Positions 43,411 through 52,027 of a stretch of 64,000 nt of DNA are shown in pieces. The stretch comes from Methanomassiliicoccales archaeon. GTDB taxonomy: Archaea; Thermoplasmatota; Thermoplasmata; Methanomassiliicoccales; UBA472. Position numbers and translations under genes: made by a program. Position 1 is the first letter of the stretch. Each line of letters starts with the position of its first letter. The stretch lies in assembly GCA_026394395.1 (NCBI GenBank), contig JAPKYK010000003.1, forward strand, positions 138,547 through 202,546, written 5' to 3'. Under the pieces are notes generated by a model, which had not been told where the DNA came from, did no database searches, and saw nothing but the letters and a program-made list of their open reading frames with translations.

Positions 43411-43857
43411 ATGGTCCTGTTCAAGAAGATATTGATTCCCACGGACGGAAGCGAGTACACCAAGGCGGCCGTCGACAAAGGGCTGGAGATGGCAAAGGTC
43501 TTGGGGGCGGAGGTCACCGCTCTCTATGTGGTGGACCAGACCTCGTTCATAAACTTCCCCATGGATTCCACCATCGTGAGCGTGTACACCTTGCTGGAAC
43601 GGGAGGGCGCCGAGGCCATGGACTACGTGAAGAAGGAGGCAGAGAGAATGGGCGTGAAGGTCACCACCTGCATCGAGGAAGGCTCGCCGTCCCGCAAGAT
43701 AGTGGACCTTTCGGCCCAGCACGACCTAGTGGTCATGGGCACGTTAGGTCGCACCGGTTTTTCCAAGTTGTTACTCGGCAGCGTGGCCGAGCGCGTGGTG
43801 CGCTTCGCCAAATGCCCGGTTCTCGTCATCCGTTCCCTGGGGGATGATTCCCAGTGA
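43411..43857 (+). CDS. Universal stress protein (UspA family)
   Basis: The 148-residue Usp begins MVLFKKILIPTDGSEYTKAAVDKGLEMAK and ends with HDLVVMGTLGRTGFSKLLLGSVAERVVRFAKCPVLVIR, including the G-x2-G-x(9)-G-S ATP-binding motif. It follows the amidohydrolase by 4 bp and overlaps the CBS protein by four bases (GTGA). A Usp/CBS pair, both adenine-nucleotide sensors, suggests energy-state signalling linked to the genes that follow. Confidence 0.92.
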   Translation: MVLFKKILIPTDGSEYTKAAVDKGLEMAKVLGAEVTALYVVDQTSFINFPMDSTIVSVYTLLEREGAEAMDYVKKEAERMGVKVTTCIEEGSPSRKIVDLSAQHDLVVMGTLGRTGFSKLLLGSVAERVVRFAKCPVLVIRSLGDDSQ

Positions 43858-44702
43858 CCAACGTCGGGGACGTCATGACGTCCAACCCCATCGTGGCCCA
43901 GGTCCCGGGTTCCAGAGCCGAGGTGCTGAAGATAATGATACAGCATAACCTGACCGGGCTACCTGTCGTTCGGAGAAACGACGGTTCATTGGCCGGCATG
44001 ATAACCCGTCAGGACATATTCGACCGCCCGGACGAGGAGCAGGCGGCCATGATCATGCAGCGGGAGCACCTCTCCATATCGCCCAAGGCGTCGGTGGAGG
44101 AGGCGGCCAAGCTGTTGGTGGAGGGGACGATGCGCCACCTGCCGGTGGTCGAAGGCAACCGCCTGGTCGGCATATTGACGCCCACGGACCTGCTGTGCAT
44201 CGTGGAGAAGCGGGGCATCGACTCCCCGGTGGAGAAGGTGATTCGCTCGCCTTGCGTCCCCATATTCCAGGAGTCGCCCTTGGCCGTGGCGTCCGTCATA
44301 CTAAAAGTATCAAAGTCCTCGGCACTGCCGGTGCTGGACGAACATGGGCGCTTAACGGGCATAATCACTGATCGGGATATATTCAACAAGAGCTACGTGG
44401 AGGGCGTCCAGGCCATTTCTGACCTGGGCATTGCGGAGGACGAGGACCAGTGGTCCTGGGACGGCCTGCGGAACGTCATGAAGCTGTGGTACGAAGTCTC
44501 CAAGATAGAGCTACCAGGCGTGCCCATAAAGGACATCATGGTGAAGGACCCCATCACCGTGTTCAAGAAGACCGCCATCTCCGAGGCGGCGCGCATCATG
44601 CGCAAGAACGATTTCGGTCAGCTGCCCGTCCGTGATAACAAGGACCGGCTGCTGGCCATGATATACGATCATGATATCATATCGGTGCTGATCAAGGAGT
44701 AA
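43854..44702 (+). CDS. Four-CBS-domain protein
   Basis: The 282-residue protein has four CBS motifs in two Bateman modules. Each has the D-V-M-T/I-M-V-K opening and G-x-I-T-x-x-D ending: VGDVMTSNPIVAQV ... MITRQDI; LSISPKASVEEAA ... LTPTDLL; a third ending IITDRDIFN; and IKDIMVKDPITVF ... MIYDHDI. CBS modules bind AMP, ATP, SAM or similar ligands. Start GTG 43854 overlaps the Usp stop, and its TAA shares a base with the glyS ATG, so amidohydrolase-usp-cbs-glyS look like one transcript. Confidence 0.9.
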   Translation: MTNVGDVMTSNPIVAQVPGSRAEVLKIMIQHNLTGLPVVRRNDGSLAGMITRQDIFDRPDEEQAAMIMQREHLSISPKASVEEAAKLLVEGTMRHLPVVEGNRLVGILTPTDLLCIVEKRGIDSPVEKVIRSPCVPIFQESPLAVASVILKVSKSSALPVLDEHGRLTGIITDRDIFNKSYVEGVQAISDLGIAEDEDQWSWDGLRNVMKLWYEVSKIELPGVPIKDIMVKDPITVFKKTAISEAARIMRKNDFGQLPVRDNKDRLLAMIYDHDIISVLIKE

Positions 44703-46396
44703 TGAACCAGATGAAGGAGGTCAACTCTGGTGAGATCCTCTCCCTGTGCAAGAGGAGAGGGTTCATCTACCCCGCCTTTGAGATATACGGCGGCATCGCT
44801 GGCCTGTACGACTACGGGCCGCTGGGCACGGCGCTGAAGGCCAATATCGTGGAGCTGTGGCGCCGGATCTACGCGATGCAGGAAGGGTTCGTGGAGATAG
44901 ACGGCGACAACATCGGGCCGGAGGCGGTATTCAAGGCCTCCGGGCACGTGGACAACTTCACCGATCTTTCCGTTACTTGCAAGGCGTGCGGAGAATCGTT
45001 CCGCGCGGACCACCTGACAAAGGGGCTCCACCCCAACCCCGACTCCCTTTCCATCGAAGAGCTGCAGAAGCTCCTGCGCGACAACAACGTCCGCTGCCAG
45101 TGCGGCGGGGAGTTCGGCGACGTGGAAGAGTTCAACCTCATGTTCAAAACGAAGATCGGGCCAGGGAACGGCCGCACCGGCTACCTCCGCCCGGAGACGG
45201 CGCAGTCCATCTTCGTGAACTACGCCAACCTCTATCGTCACTGCCGTGAACGATTGCCGTTCGGCTGCATACAGGTCGGTCGCGGCTTCCGCAATGAGAT
45301 CTCCCCGCGCCAAGGCGTCATAAGGCTGCGGGAGTTCAACATGATGGAGGCCGAGCTCTTCGTGGACCCGGAGGACAAGACCTGGCTCCGTTATAATGAC
45401 ATTAAGGATAACAAGGTGAAGCTGGTCCCCAACATCGGGGAGGAGGAGGTCGAGATCACCTACGGTGAGGCCGTGGACAAGGGAACGATAGGGAACCAGA
45501 CCTTGGCCTACTTCATGTGGGTGACCTACGATTTCTTGACCTCCGCGGGCATCGATCCGGCACGATTGCGCTTCCGCCAGCATCTTAAGACGGAGATGGC
45601 GCACTACGCTTCCGACTGCTGGGACGCCGAGGTGCTCATAAGCTTCGGCTGGACGGAGATCGTGGGCATTGCCGACCGCGGCTGCTGGGACCTGTCCCGG
45701 CACATGGAGTTCTCCAAGGCGGACCTGACCGCGTTCAAGCGCTTCGACGAGCCGAAGGACGTGGAGTGCGACGCCGTCCGTCCGAAGTTCGGTGCGCTCG
45801 GCCCTCGCTTCAAGGGCGCGGCCGGGGACATCAAGAAGCAGTTGGAGGTCATGGACGCCTCAGCGGTGCATGACGGAATGGTCACGGTCACCGTCGACGG
45901 CCAGAACGTGGACCTGGACACCATGTACTATGAGGTGGTCCGGGTCAAGGAGAAGGTGAACGGCGTGAAGGTGACGCCGCACGTCATCGAGCCGTCCCAT
46001 GGCCTGGACCGCATACTATACAGCTGTCTGGAGCACGCTTACCGGGAAAAGGACGGGTACGTCACCCTCGGACTAAAACCGCAGGTGGCGCCCATCAAAG
46101 TAGGGGTGTTCCCGCTCATGACCAAGGACGGCATGGGAGAGGTGGCCAAGGCCCTGGACCTTGCTCTGCGGGAGGAGGGCATCGCCACCTACTATGACGA
46201 TTCCGGTTCCATCGGCCGGCGCTACGCGCGCATGGACGAGGCCGGGACGCCCTGGTGCGTCACCGTGGACTATGACACGCTCGAGAAGGGCGACGTGACC
46301 ATCAGGGAACGGGACACCGCCGAGCAGACGCGGGTCCCGGCCGACGACGTGGTGACGCTCATCAAAGAGCGCCTGCGGCGCAAACTATCTTGCTGA
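44702..46396 (+). CDS. glyS: Glycyl-tRNA synthetase (alpha2 type)
   Basis: The 564-residue class II enzyme charges tRNA-Gly. It begins near EILSLCKRRGFIYPAFEIYGGIAGLYDYGPLG. Zinc-type cysteines follow (CKACGES, CQCGGEF). GYLRPETAQSIFVNY, GRGFRNEISPRQGVIRLREF (motif 2) and PHVIEPSHGLDRILYSCLEHAY (motif 3) are diagnostic. The C-terminal 110 residues are the HGTP-type anticodon-binding domain. A tRNA-Gly (GCC) gene lies 4.4 kb downstream. ATG overlaps the CBS gene stop by one base. Confidence 0.97.
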   Translation: MNQMKEVNSGEILSLCKRRGFIYPAFEIYGGIAGLYDYGPLGTALKANIVELWRRIYAMQEGFVEIDGDNIGPEAVFKASGHVDNFTDLSVTCKACGESFRADHLTKGLHPNPDSLSIEELQKLLRDNNVRCQCGGEFGDVEEFNLMFKTKIGPGNGRTGYLRPETAQSIFVNYANLYRHCRERLPFGCIQVGRGFRNEISPRQGVIRLREFNMMEAELFVDPEDKTWLRYNDIKDNKVKLVPNIGEEEVEITYGEAVDKGTIGNQTLAYFMWVTYDFLTSAGIDPARLRFRQHLKTEMAHYASDCWDAEVLISFGWTEIVGIADRGCWDLSRHMEFSKADLTAFKRFDEPKDVECDAVRPKFGALGPRFKGAAGDIKKQLEVMDASAVHDGMVTVTVDGQNVDLDTMYYEVVRVKEKVNGVKVTPHVIEPSHGLDRILYSCLEHAYREKDGYVTLGLKPQVAPIKVGVFPLMTKDGMGEVAKALDLALREEGIATYYDDSGSIGRRYARMDEAGTPWCVTVDYDTLEKGDVTIRERDTAEQTRVPADDVVTLIKERLRRKLSC

Positions 46397-46431
46397 ACTT
46401 ATATCTTAATGGACGAGGAAGGTGAGCCAAA

Positions 46432-47625
46432 ATGATAGGAGAAAGCATCGAGGGATTGAAGAAAAGGGAGCTGCTCAGGTCCCTCATCGACTCTAACAAG
46501 GTCGAGGACCTGATGAAGAAGAAGTTCGAGACCGTAGACCCGGAGATGACCCTCTCTGACGTGGTGGCTAAGATGAGGTCGTCCGACATGCACGAGATAC
46601 CTGTGGTGGACGGCAAGAAACTGCTGGGGGTCATCAGCTACGGCACGGTGATCAGGAAGAAGAACCTGGTCATTGGCACCAAGGCCAGGACCATGGTGGA
46701 GAGCACCCCGGAGATCACCTTGGAGACGCCGATCACCGAGATAGCCGAGCATTTCCTTTCCTCTGGATACCGCCAATTGCCTGTGACCAAGGGGAAGGCG
46801 GTGCAGGGCATAATCACCCGCGCTGGCATAATCTCCGTCCTCACCAAGCTGAAGGACGTGAAAGCCCTGAAGGTGGCCGACCTGATGAGCAGCGGCACCC
46901 GTTCCGTTCACGAGAAGGACCTAATCAAGGACGCCATGTCCCTGATGCGGGAGCTGGAGGTGCGCACCGTCCCGGTGGTCGACGACAATGACCGGTTGAT
47001 CGGTATAATAGGCATCAAGGACATCGTGCAATACTCCTGGAGCGGCTCAGGCACCCAGGCCCAGGGCCGTCGGGACATGGGAGGAAATAACAACCCGGTG
47101 GAGCTGGAGGTGCGCTCGCTGATGCACGACTCGCCGGTGACGCTAGCCCCCGAGGACCCGTTGACGAAAGCGATAGAGACCATGGTGGACCGAAACATAT
47201 CGACGATACCCATCATCTCCAAGGACCACATGGTGGGGATCATCACCAAGTACGACATCCTGGAGCTGGTGGCGTCCGTGCGCAACCGGGACATGGTCTA
47301 CACCCAGATATCCGGCCTGGAGGAGGAGGACCGCTTCTCCCTGGACGTCATGGAGAAGGAGATACAGTCCGGTCTGGCCAAGATCTCCAAGTTCACCCGG
47401 CCCCTGCTCTTCACCATACATGTCAGCAAGCACAATCGGGAGGGCACCAGGGCCAAGTACTCGCTGACCGGCAGACTGAGCACGGAAGGCTCGCACTACA
47501 TGGCCAAGGCCGTGGACTGGTCGCTCGGGCAGACCACCGTGGAGCTGATGGACCGCCTGGACCGTATCGTCACGGATAAGAAGGAGCATAACGAGGATAT
47601 GCGCACCAAGAAGAACCGCCGCTGA
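46432..47625 (+). CDS. Four-CBS protein with C-terminal S30AE/HPF-like domain
   Basis: The 397-residue protein has four CBS motifs (e.g. VEDLMKKKFETVDPEMTLSDV, ARTMVESTPEITLETPI, VADLMSSGTRSVHEKDLIKDA, VRSLMHDSPVTLAPEDPLTKA). About 100 C-terminal residues, from EKEIQSGLAKISKFTRP to the end, have the beta-strand/helix pattern and the Y-S-L-T-G-R-L-S-T ... AVDWSLGQTTVELMDRLDRIV motif of ribosome hibernation (S30AE/HPF) domains. The join suggests ribosome silencing under nucleotide control (inference). It has its own TATA box (CTTATATC) about 30 bp before the ATG. Confidence 0.78.
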   Translation: MIGESIEGLKKRELLRSLIDSNKVEDLMKKKFETVDPEMTLSDVVAKMRSSDMHEIPVVDGKKLLGVISYGTVIRKKNLVIGTKARTMVESTPEITLETPITEIAEHFLSSGYRQLPVTKGKAVQGIITRAGIISVLTKLKDVKALKVADLMSSGTRSVHEKDLIKDAMSLMRELEVRTVPVVDDNDRLIGIIGIKDIVQYSWSGSGTQAQGRRDMGGNNNPVELEVRSLMHDSPVTLAPEDPLTKAIETMVDRNISTIPIISKDHMVGIITKYDILELVASVRNRDMVYTQISGLEEEDRFSLDVMEKEIQSGLAKISKFTRPLLFTIHVSKHNREGTRAKYSLTGRLSTEGSHYMAKAVDWSLGQTTVELMDRLDRIVTDKKEHNEDMRTKKNRR

Positions 47626-47677
47626 GCTCCGGGCTCAGCAACCTTTTTTAAACCTTTTCCCATTCCCTCTCCAGTCC

Positions 47678-50296
47678 ATGTCACAGTATGAAGCGATACC
47701 CACGGAGAGGAAGTGGCAGAAACAGTGGAAGGACTGGGAGCTGTACAAGTTCGAGATGGATTCCGATCGGCCGGTCTATTCCATCGACAACCCGCCCCGC
47801 TACGCCTCTGGCGCCCTGCATCTGGGCCACGCCACCGGCTATTCGCTCATCGATTTCGCCGCCCGTTACCACCGGCAGCGCGGCTACAATGTCATGTTCC
47901 CCCTCTGCTTTGATGTGAACGGCACGCCAGTGGAGGTGAGGGTGGAGAAGAAGTTCGGCATCAACAAGTACTCCGTGCCCCGCCAGAAGTACATCGAGAT
48001 GTGCGAGGAGTACGCCAACTCCTTCATCGAGTCCATGAAGGCCCAGTTCGAGATCCTAGGGGAGAGCATGGACCCCTCCGTCTACTATCAGACGGACGCT
48101 CCTTATTACAGGCGCATCACCCAGATCACCTTCATCAAGATGCTGGAGAAGGGGCTCGCGTACAAAGGTGAGTACCCGGTCAACTGGTGCCCGCGCTGCA
48201 TAACGGCGTTGGCGGACGCCGAGGTGGAATACGACCAGAACGTCACCAAGCTTAACTACGTCAAGTTCCCCCTGGCGGACCTAGACGAGAATATAATCAT
48301 CGCCACCACCCGCCCGGAGCTCATCTGCACCTGCCAGACCATCGCCGTGCATCCTAACGACGCACGCTACGCGGAACTAGTCGGCCAATACGTCATCACC
48401 CCGGTGTTCGGGAAGAAGGTCAAGGTCATCGCCGACGAGAAGGTCGACCCGGCCTTCGGCTCCGGCATCGTCATGATCTGCACCATCGGGGACAAGACCG
48501 ACCTGGAATGGGTCATGAAGTACAAGCTGCCCCTGGACAAGGGTATCGACGAGGAAGGGCGCATGACGGCCATAGCCGGTCCTTACGAGGGCATGCCGGT
48601 GAAGGACGCCCGAGCCAAGATCATCAAGGACCTGCTGGCCCAGGGCCTCATAGTCAAGCAGGAGGAGCAGGTGCAGAACCGCAGCATCTGCTGGAGGTGC
48701 CACGCTCCCATCGAGTTCCTGCAGGTCAAGCAGTGGTTCCTCAAGACCATGCCCTTCAAGGAACAGGTGCTGGCCAAGGCCGACGAGATAAAGTGGTTCC
48801 CGGAGTTCATGAAGGTCCGGCTGCAGGACTGGGTCAACTCGCTGCAGTGGGACTGGGTGCTGTCGCGTCAGCGCTACTTCGCCACGCCCATCCCGGTGTG
48901 GGAGTGCCAGAACTGCGATTTCGTGCTGCCGGCCAAAGAGGAAGATTGTTACATGGACCCCACGGTGAAGAATCCGTACCTGGAGAAGTGCCCCATGTGC
49001 GGCGGGGAGCTGAAGGGCTGCCCGGACGTGTTCGACACCTGGATGGACTCCTCCGTGTCGCCGCTCTACAACACCTTCTGGAAGCGGGACGAGGAGAAGT
49101 TCAAGAAACTGTACCCGATGTCCCTGCGGCCGCAGTCGCATGACATCATCCGCACCTGGGCCTTCTACACCATCCTACGGGAGTATCTGCTTACTGACGA
49201 GAAGCCCTGGGAGCACATCATGATCCACGGGTTCATCATGGCTCCGGACGGAACGCCGATGCACACCTCGATCGGGAACGTGATAGACCCCATGCCGCTG
49301 CTGGAGAGCTATGGGACGGACGCTCTGCGCTACTACGCCTGCACCTGCACTCTAGGCGAGGACCACGCCTTCCGCGAGAGGGACGTCGTGCACGGCAAGA
49401 AGCTGTGCACCAAGATCTGGAACCTCGGCAAGCTCATCGAGATGACGGTGACGGAGAGGCCGGAGAGGGTGCAGTTGAAGCCCATCGACCGCTGGATCAT
49501 GAGCCGCTACACCAAGGTCCTGGAGACGGTCACCGGGCATCTGGACAACTACAATTTCGATAAAGCGATGCGGGAAGTGGAGAACTTCGCCTGGAAGGAG
49601 TTCGCCGACCACTACGTGGAGATGACCAAGCACCGCACGCGGACCAACGACAAATCCGTGCGTTACACGCTGTACACGGTCTACCTGGGCATACTGAAGA
49701 TGATGGCCCCGATGCTGCCGCACGTGACCGAGGATGCGTACCAGGCGTTCGCCGCCATGGACGACTCGAAGTCCATCCACATCAGCAAGTGGCCGGAGCC
49801 GGAGCACATCGACGAGGAGGCGGAGGTCAAGGGCGAGCTGACCAAGGACATCATCGCCGCCGTGCGCACCTGGAAGGCGGAGAAGAAGTATCCTTTGAAC
49901 AAGGAGCTCCTGAATGTGGAGATCGTCGGAAAGGGCGCCTTGGCCTTGAAGGGATATGAACAGGACATCGCCATGACCGTGCGCGCGGGCAGGGTCGAGG
50001 TCCTGGAAAAGGTCCAGCTGAACGAGTGCCCCATTCAGGTGAAACCGGTCCACGCCAAGATCGGCCCCCTGTTCAAGAACCTGGCCCGGGACGTGGTAGC
50101 GCAGATCGCGGCCATCGAACCGGAGACGGCCATGCGAAAGCTGGCCGAAGGCGGGTTCGAGGTCACCCTGGACAACGGGCGGTCGGTGCTCATCACCAGC
50201 GACCTGGTGGAGGTCGTCTGCGAGCTGCAGTTCAAGGGAAAGTCCGTGGAGACCATTCAGGTCAGGGACCTGCTGGTGGTCATTGAAGTCAAATGA
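47678..50296 (+). CDS. valS: Valyl-tRNA synthetase
   Basis: The 872-residue class I enzyme has the HIGH motif in YASGALHLGHATGY, zinc-type cysteines (NWCPRCITA, CWRCHAP), an editing CP1 domain with IIATTRPELIC, WDWVLSRQRYF, and GCPDVFDTWMDSSVSPL. In the KMSKS position the sequence reads GTPMHTSIGN, so the first lysine is replaced and the motif becomes PMHTS. The C-terminal anticodon domain is complete; length is in the normal archaeal range. T-rich AACCTTTTTTAAACC precedes the gene, serving as terminator/TATA region. Confidence 0.95.
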   Translation: MSQYEAIPTERKWQKQWKDWELYKFEMDSDRPVYSIDNPPRYASGALHLGHATGYSLIDFAARYHRQRGYNVMFPLCFDVNGTPVEVRVEKKFGINKYSVPRQKYIEMCEEYANSFIESMKAQFEILGESMDPSVYYQTDAPYYRRITQITFIKMLEKGLAYKGEYPVNWCPRCITALADAEVEYDQNVTKLNYVKFPLADLDENIIIATTRPELICTCQTIAVHPNDARYAELVGQYVITPVFGKKVKVIADEKVDPAFGSGIVMICTIGDKTDLEWVMKYKLPLDKGIDEEGRMTAIAGPYEGMPVKDARAKIIKDLLAQGLIVKQEEQVQNRSICWRCHAPIEFLQVKQWFLKTMPFKEQVLAKADEIKWFPEFMKVRLQDWVNSLQWDWVLSRQRYFATPIPVWECQNCDFVLPAKEEDCYMDPTVKNPYLEKCPMCGGELKGCPDVFDTWMDSSVSPLYNTFWKRDEEKFKKLYPMSLRPQSHDIIRTWAFYTILREYLLTDEKPWEHIMIHGFIMAPDGTPMHTSIGNVIDPMPLLESYGTDALRYYACTCTLGEDHAFRERDVVHGKKLCTKIWNLGKLIEMTVTERPERVQLKPIDRWIMSRYTKVLETVTGHLDNYNFDKAMREVENFAWKEFADHYVEMTKHRTRTNDKSVRYTLYTVYLGILKMMAPMLPHVTEDAYQAFAAMDDSKSIHISKWPEPEHIDEEAEVKGELTKDIIAAVRTWKAEKKYPLNKELLNVEIVGKGALALKGYEQDIAMTVRAGRVEVLEKVQLNECPIQVKPVHAKIGPLFKNLARDVVAQIAAIEPETAMRKLAEGGFEVTLDNGRSVLITSDLVEVVCELQFKGKSVETIQVRDLLVVIEVK

Positions 50297-50301
50297 TCTT
50301 T

Positions 50302-50321
50302 CCAGCCGGCGCTTGCCGGCT
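50302..50321. terminator. Hairpin between valS and the membrane-protein gene
   Basis: The sequence AGCCGGCGCTTGCCGGCT forms a seven-base-pair stem with a tetraloop between two convergent stops. It could stop or pause transcription in both directions, although archaeal terminators are mostly T-runs. Seen directly; function inferred. Confidence 0.45.
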
Positions 50322-50707
50322 CACCACCATCTTTTCCTGTACGTCAGGTAGACGGTAAGTTTCCACAGTAATAGCGAGATCAGGAAGAAGACTATGCCGT
50401 TCTCGTTCACCAGCAGGTAACAACCTCCAAGGAAGGCGAATATCAGGGAGACAATGGCTAGCGCTCCTCCCCATTTCAACGCCTGGTATAGCTGTTGCAA
50501 CGGGACGTAGACCTGGTCGTACAGCAGGTAGATTACAAGCACCAGGACCAGCAGGAAGGCCGCCTGGACGTAAGGTGAGACCAGGGACAGCACGCTATCG
50601 AAGAACAGCGAGCCGGGGCTGGTTCCCAGGACCAGGAAGAGGCCGAAGAGGAACATGGAAAGTACCGGCAGAATCGAACGGTCGCGTCTCCTCCTTGCTC
50701 GTGCCAT
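50321..50707 (-). CDS. Hypothetical four-helix membrane protein
   Basis: From ATG 50707 the 128-residue protein starts with a very basic MARARRRRDR, then four hydrophobic segments (ILPVLSMFLFGLFLVLG, YVQAAFLLVLVLVIYLLY, GGALAIVSLIFAFLGGCYLLV, IVFFLISLLLWKLTVYLTY). It ends with basic residues. No family recognised. An upstream ATG at 50779 gives 24 more residues. It converges with valS, 24 bp apart, with the GCCGGCGCTTGCCGGC hairpin (50304-50319) between them as likely terminator. Confidence 0.6.
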   Translation of the reverse strand: MARARRRRDRSILPVLSMFLFGLFLVLGTSPGSLFFDSVLSLVSPYVQAAFLLVLVLVIYLLYDQVYVPLQQLYQALKWGGALAIVSLIFAFLGGCYLLVNENGIVFFLISLLLWKLTVYLTYRKRWW

Positions 50708-50803
50708 CTGCGGGGAATCCGCTTCCCGATATTTGAATCGACGGCTGGATATCTGGAATTCAACAACCTTTAAATGCAATCAGTGCATTTCCGAAAAAGC
50801 AAC

Positions 50804-50876
50804 GCGGGTGTAGTGTAGCTGGTTATCACTTGAGCTTGCCAAGCTCATAACTCGGGTTCAAATCCCGGCGCCCGCA
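50804..50876 (+). tRNA. tRNA-Gly (GCC)
   Basis: Acceptor GCGGGTG/CGCCCGC, anticodon stem TGAGC/GCTCA around TTGCCAA (anticodon GCC), T arm around TTCAAAT, and discriminator A. No intron; CCA is not encoded. TATA-like TTTAAATGC lies about 30 bp upstream. To its right the base composition falls sharply and the accessory region begins, so its 3' end is a possible integration site. Confidence 0.95.
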
Positions 50877-50918
50877 CTCTCATCCATAGTCAGCATATAA
50901 AAATGGAGAGAAGGGGTT

Positions 50919-51734
50919 TTAAGAATCTTTCTTTGCTGCCCCCTTTAACCTCGAAATTTTCTTTTGAAGAGTCTGAAGATAAAGGATTAAATCATCAACG
51001 ATGTCTATATCCGATTTTACCTTAACATAAAAATCCTCTGTTTGGATAATGTGCCAGCCGAGGTTTTCCTGGCTTTGCTTTTCCGATGATTTTTCAGTCA
51101 ATGGGACATCGATTGGACTGACATTTTCCGAGAGTTCGGTTGGTTGATAAGGAGTCGATGTCTTGGATTGACCTCCGAAGGATAGCCCCCTTTCGTCTCT
51201 GACGATGATACCTGTGTAAATGAGATATTCTAATAGGGTTCTCAGTGCAAGCTGCTCTTTTATTTTATCTGTTTGAGCGGCAATTGCTAACTCCCCGAGG
51301 AATTTATCCTCGGACATTATTGGTTCGTTACTAAAAACTGATGTTGCTATTTCAGCAAACCATGTTTTCACAATAAGAGCGGCCAGTATTGGTCTTGCTT
51401 TATCATCACTCACGGATTTCGCATTGATAAATTGTATTGCTTCCTGAGTTGGAACATATAATCCACGATCCGAGGGAGTAATCAGCCCGATATCCCGTAA
51501 AAATCGGACATTCATTGATGCTGCTTGTGCAGGAATCCCCTCCCCTTCTATTTGAGATGCGGAAATTCCACTTGATCTTCTTTGGTTGACAATCCTCTTA
51601 AGAACATCAAACTGGACCTGAAAACTATGTCTATTGGAAGGAAGGACATATCTGCTATATACCCTAGCTTTCCTTTTTGCTCGTTCATCCTTATCTTCTT
51701 CTGGTTTTACACTTGGTTTGGTTGATTGTTCCAT
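50919..51734 (-). CDS. Hypothetical protein, possibly DUF5343-like, in the accessory region
   Basis: The 271-residue, lysine-rich protein has AT-rich codons unlike its left neighbours. Residues about 40-190 read as a helical domain with two winged-helix-like parts (ISASQIEGEGIPAQAAS ... FLRDIGLITPSDRGLYVPT; later LLEYLIYTGIIVRDERGLSF). The pattern of 'few repeats, then stage-specific Leu' resembles DUF5343, a family often near defence genes; this is tentative. A disordered Ser/Glu/Gln-rich linker leads to a C-terminal coiled coil (DIVDDLILYLQTLQKKISRLK). It is second in a leftward pair with the SAP-nuclease gene. Confidence 0.55.
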   Translation of the reverse strand: MEQSTKPSVKPEEDKDERAKRKARVYSRYVLPSNRHSFQVQFDVLKRIVNQRRSSGISASQIEGEGIPAQAASMNVRFLRDIGLITPSDRGLYVPTQEAIQFINAKSVSDDKARPILAALIVKTWFAEIATSVFSNEPIMSEDKFLGELAIAAQTDKIKEQLALRTLLEYLIYTGIIVRDERGLSFGGQSKTSTPYQPTELSENVSPIDVPLTEKSSEKQSQENLGWHIIQTEDFYVKVKSDIDIVDDLILYLQTLQKKISRLKGAAKKDS

Positions 51735-51814
51735 GTTATAAACCTCTTATATGGAGTAAAAGATGTTTGTTATATATATATTATTACCTTATTATGTAGT
51801 ATATGTTTTCATAT
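51735..51814. other. Highly AT-rich spacer
   Basis: The gap upstream of the 50919-51734 gene is nearly pure A/T (runs such as TTATATATATATTATTACC). It includes likely TATA elements for that gene. No coding potential. Confidence 0.5.
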
Positions 51815-52027
51815 TCATATTAACATGTTATACATATTATGTAACATAAAATAATAATGTATATTATTGTACAATATTTCTAAAACAAGGTATTTCACCA
51901 CGGCTATCGCCCCTCCTATCACAAAGATAGTTAGGTAATAGAGTTGAACCGGGATGGGGTGATTATTGGTATTTATGATAATCCCGACCAGAGGGAAAAA
52001 AGATGGAGGATAGTAAGCTCCTCTCAA
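51815..52027 (-). CDS. Possible small membrane protein (70 aa)
   Basis: A TTG-started frame begins at 52027, overlapping the TGA of the upstream nuclease gene in a TTGA coupling. The product has two hydrophobic stretches (FFPLVGIIINTN and LTIFVIGGAIAVVKYLVL) and a tail of Tyr/Asn/Met from AT-rich DNA. It could be a membrane partner of the nuclease, or chance coding in AT-rich sequence. No family recognised. Confidence 0.3.
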   Translation of the reverse strand: MRGAYYPPSFFPLVGIIINTNNHPIPVQLYYLTIFVIGGAIAVVKYLVLEILYNNIHYYFMLHNMYNMLI

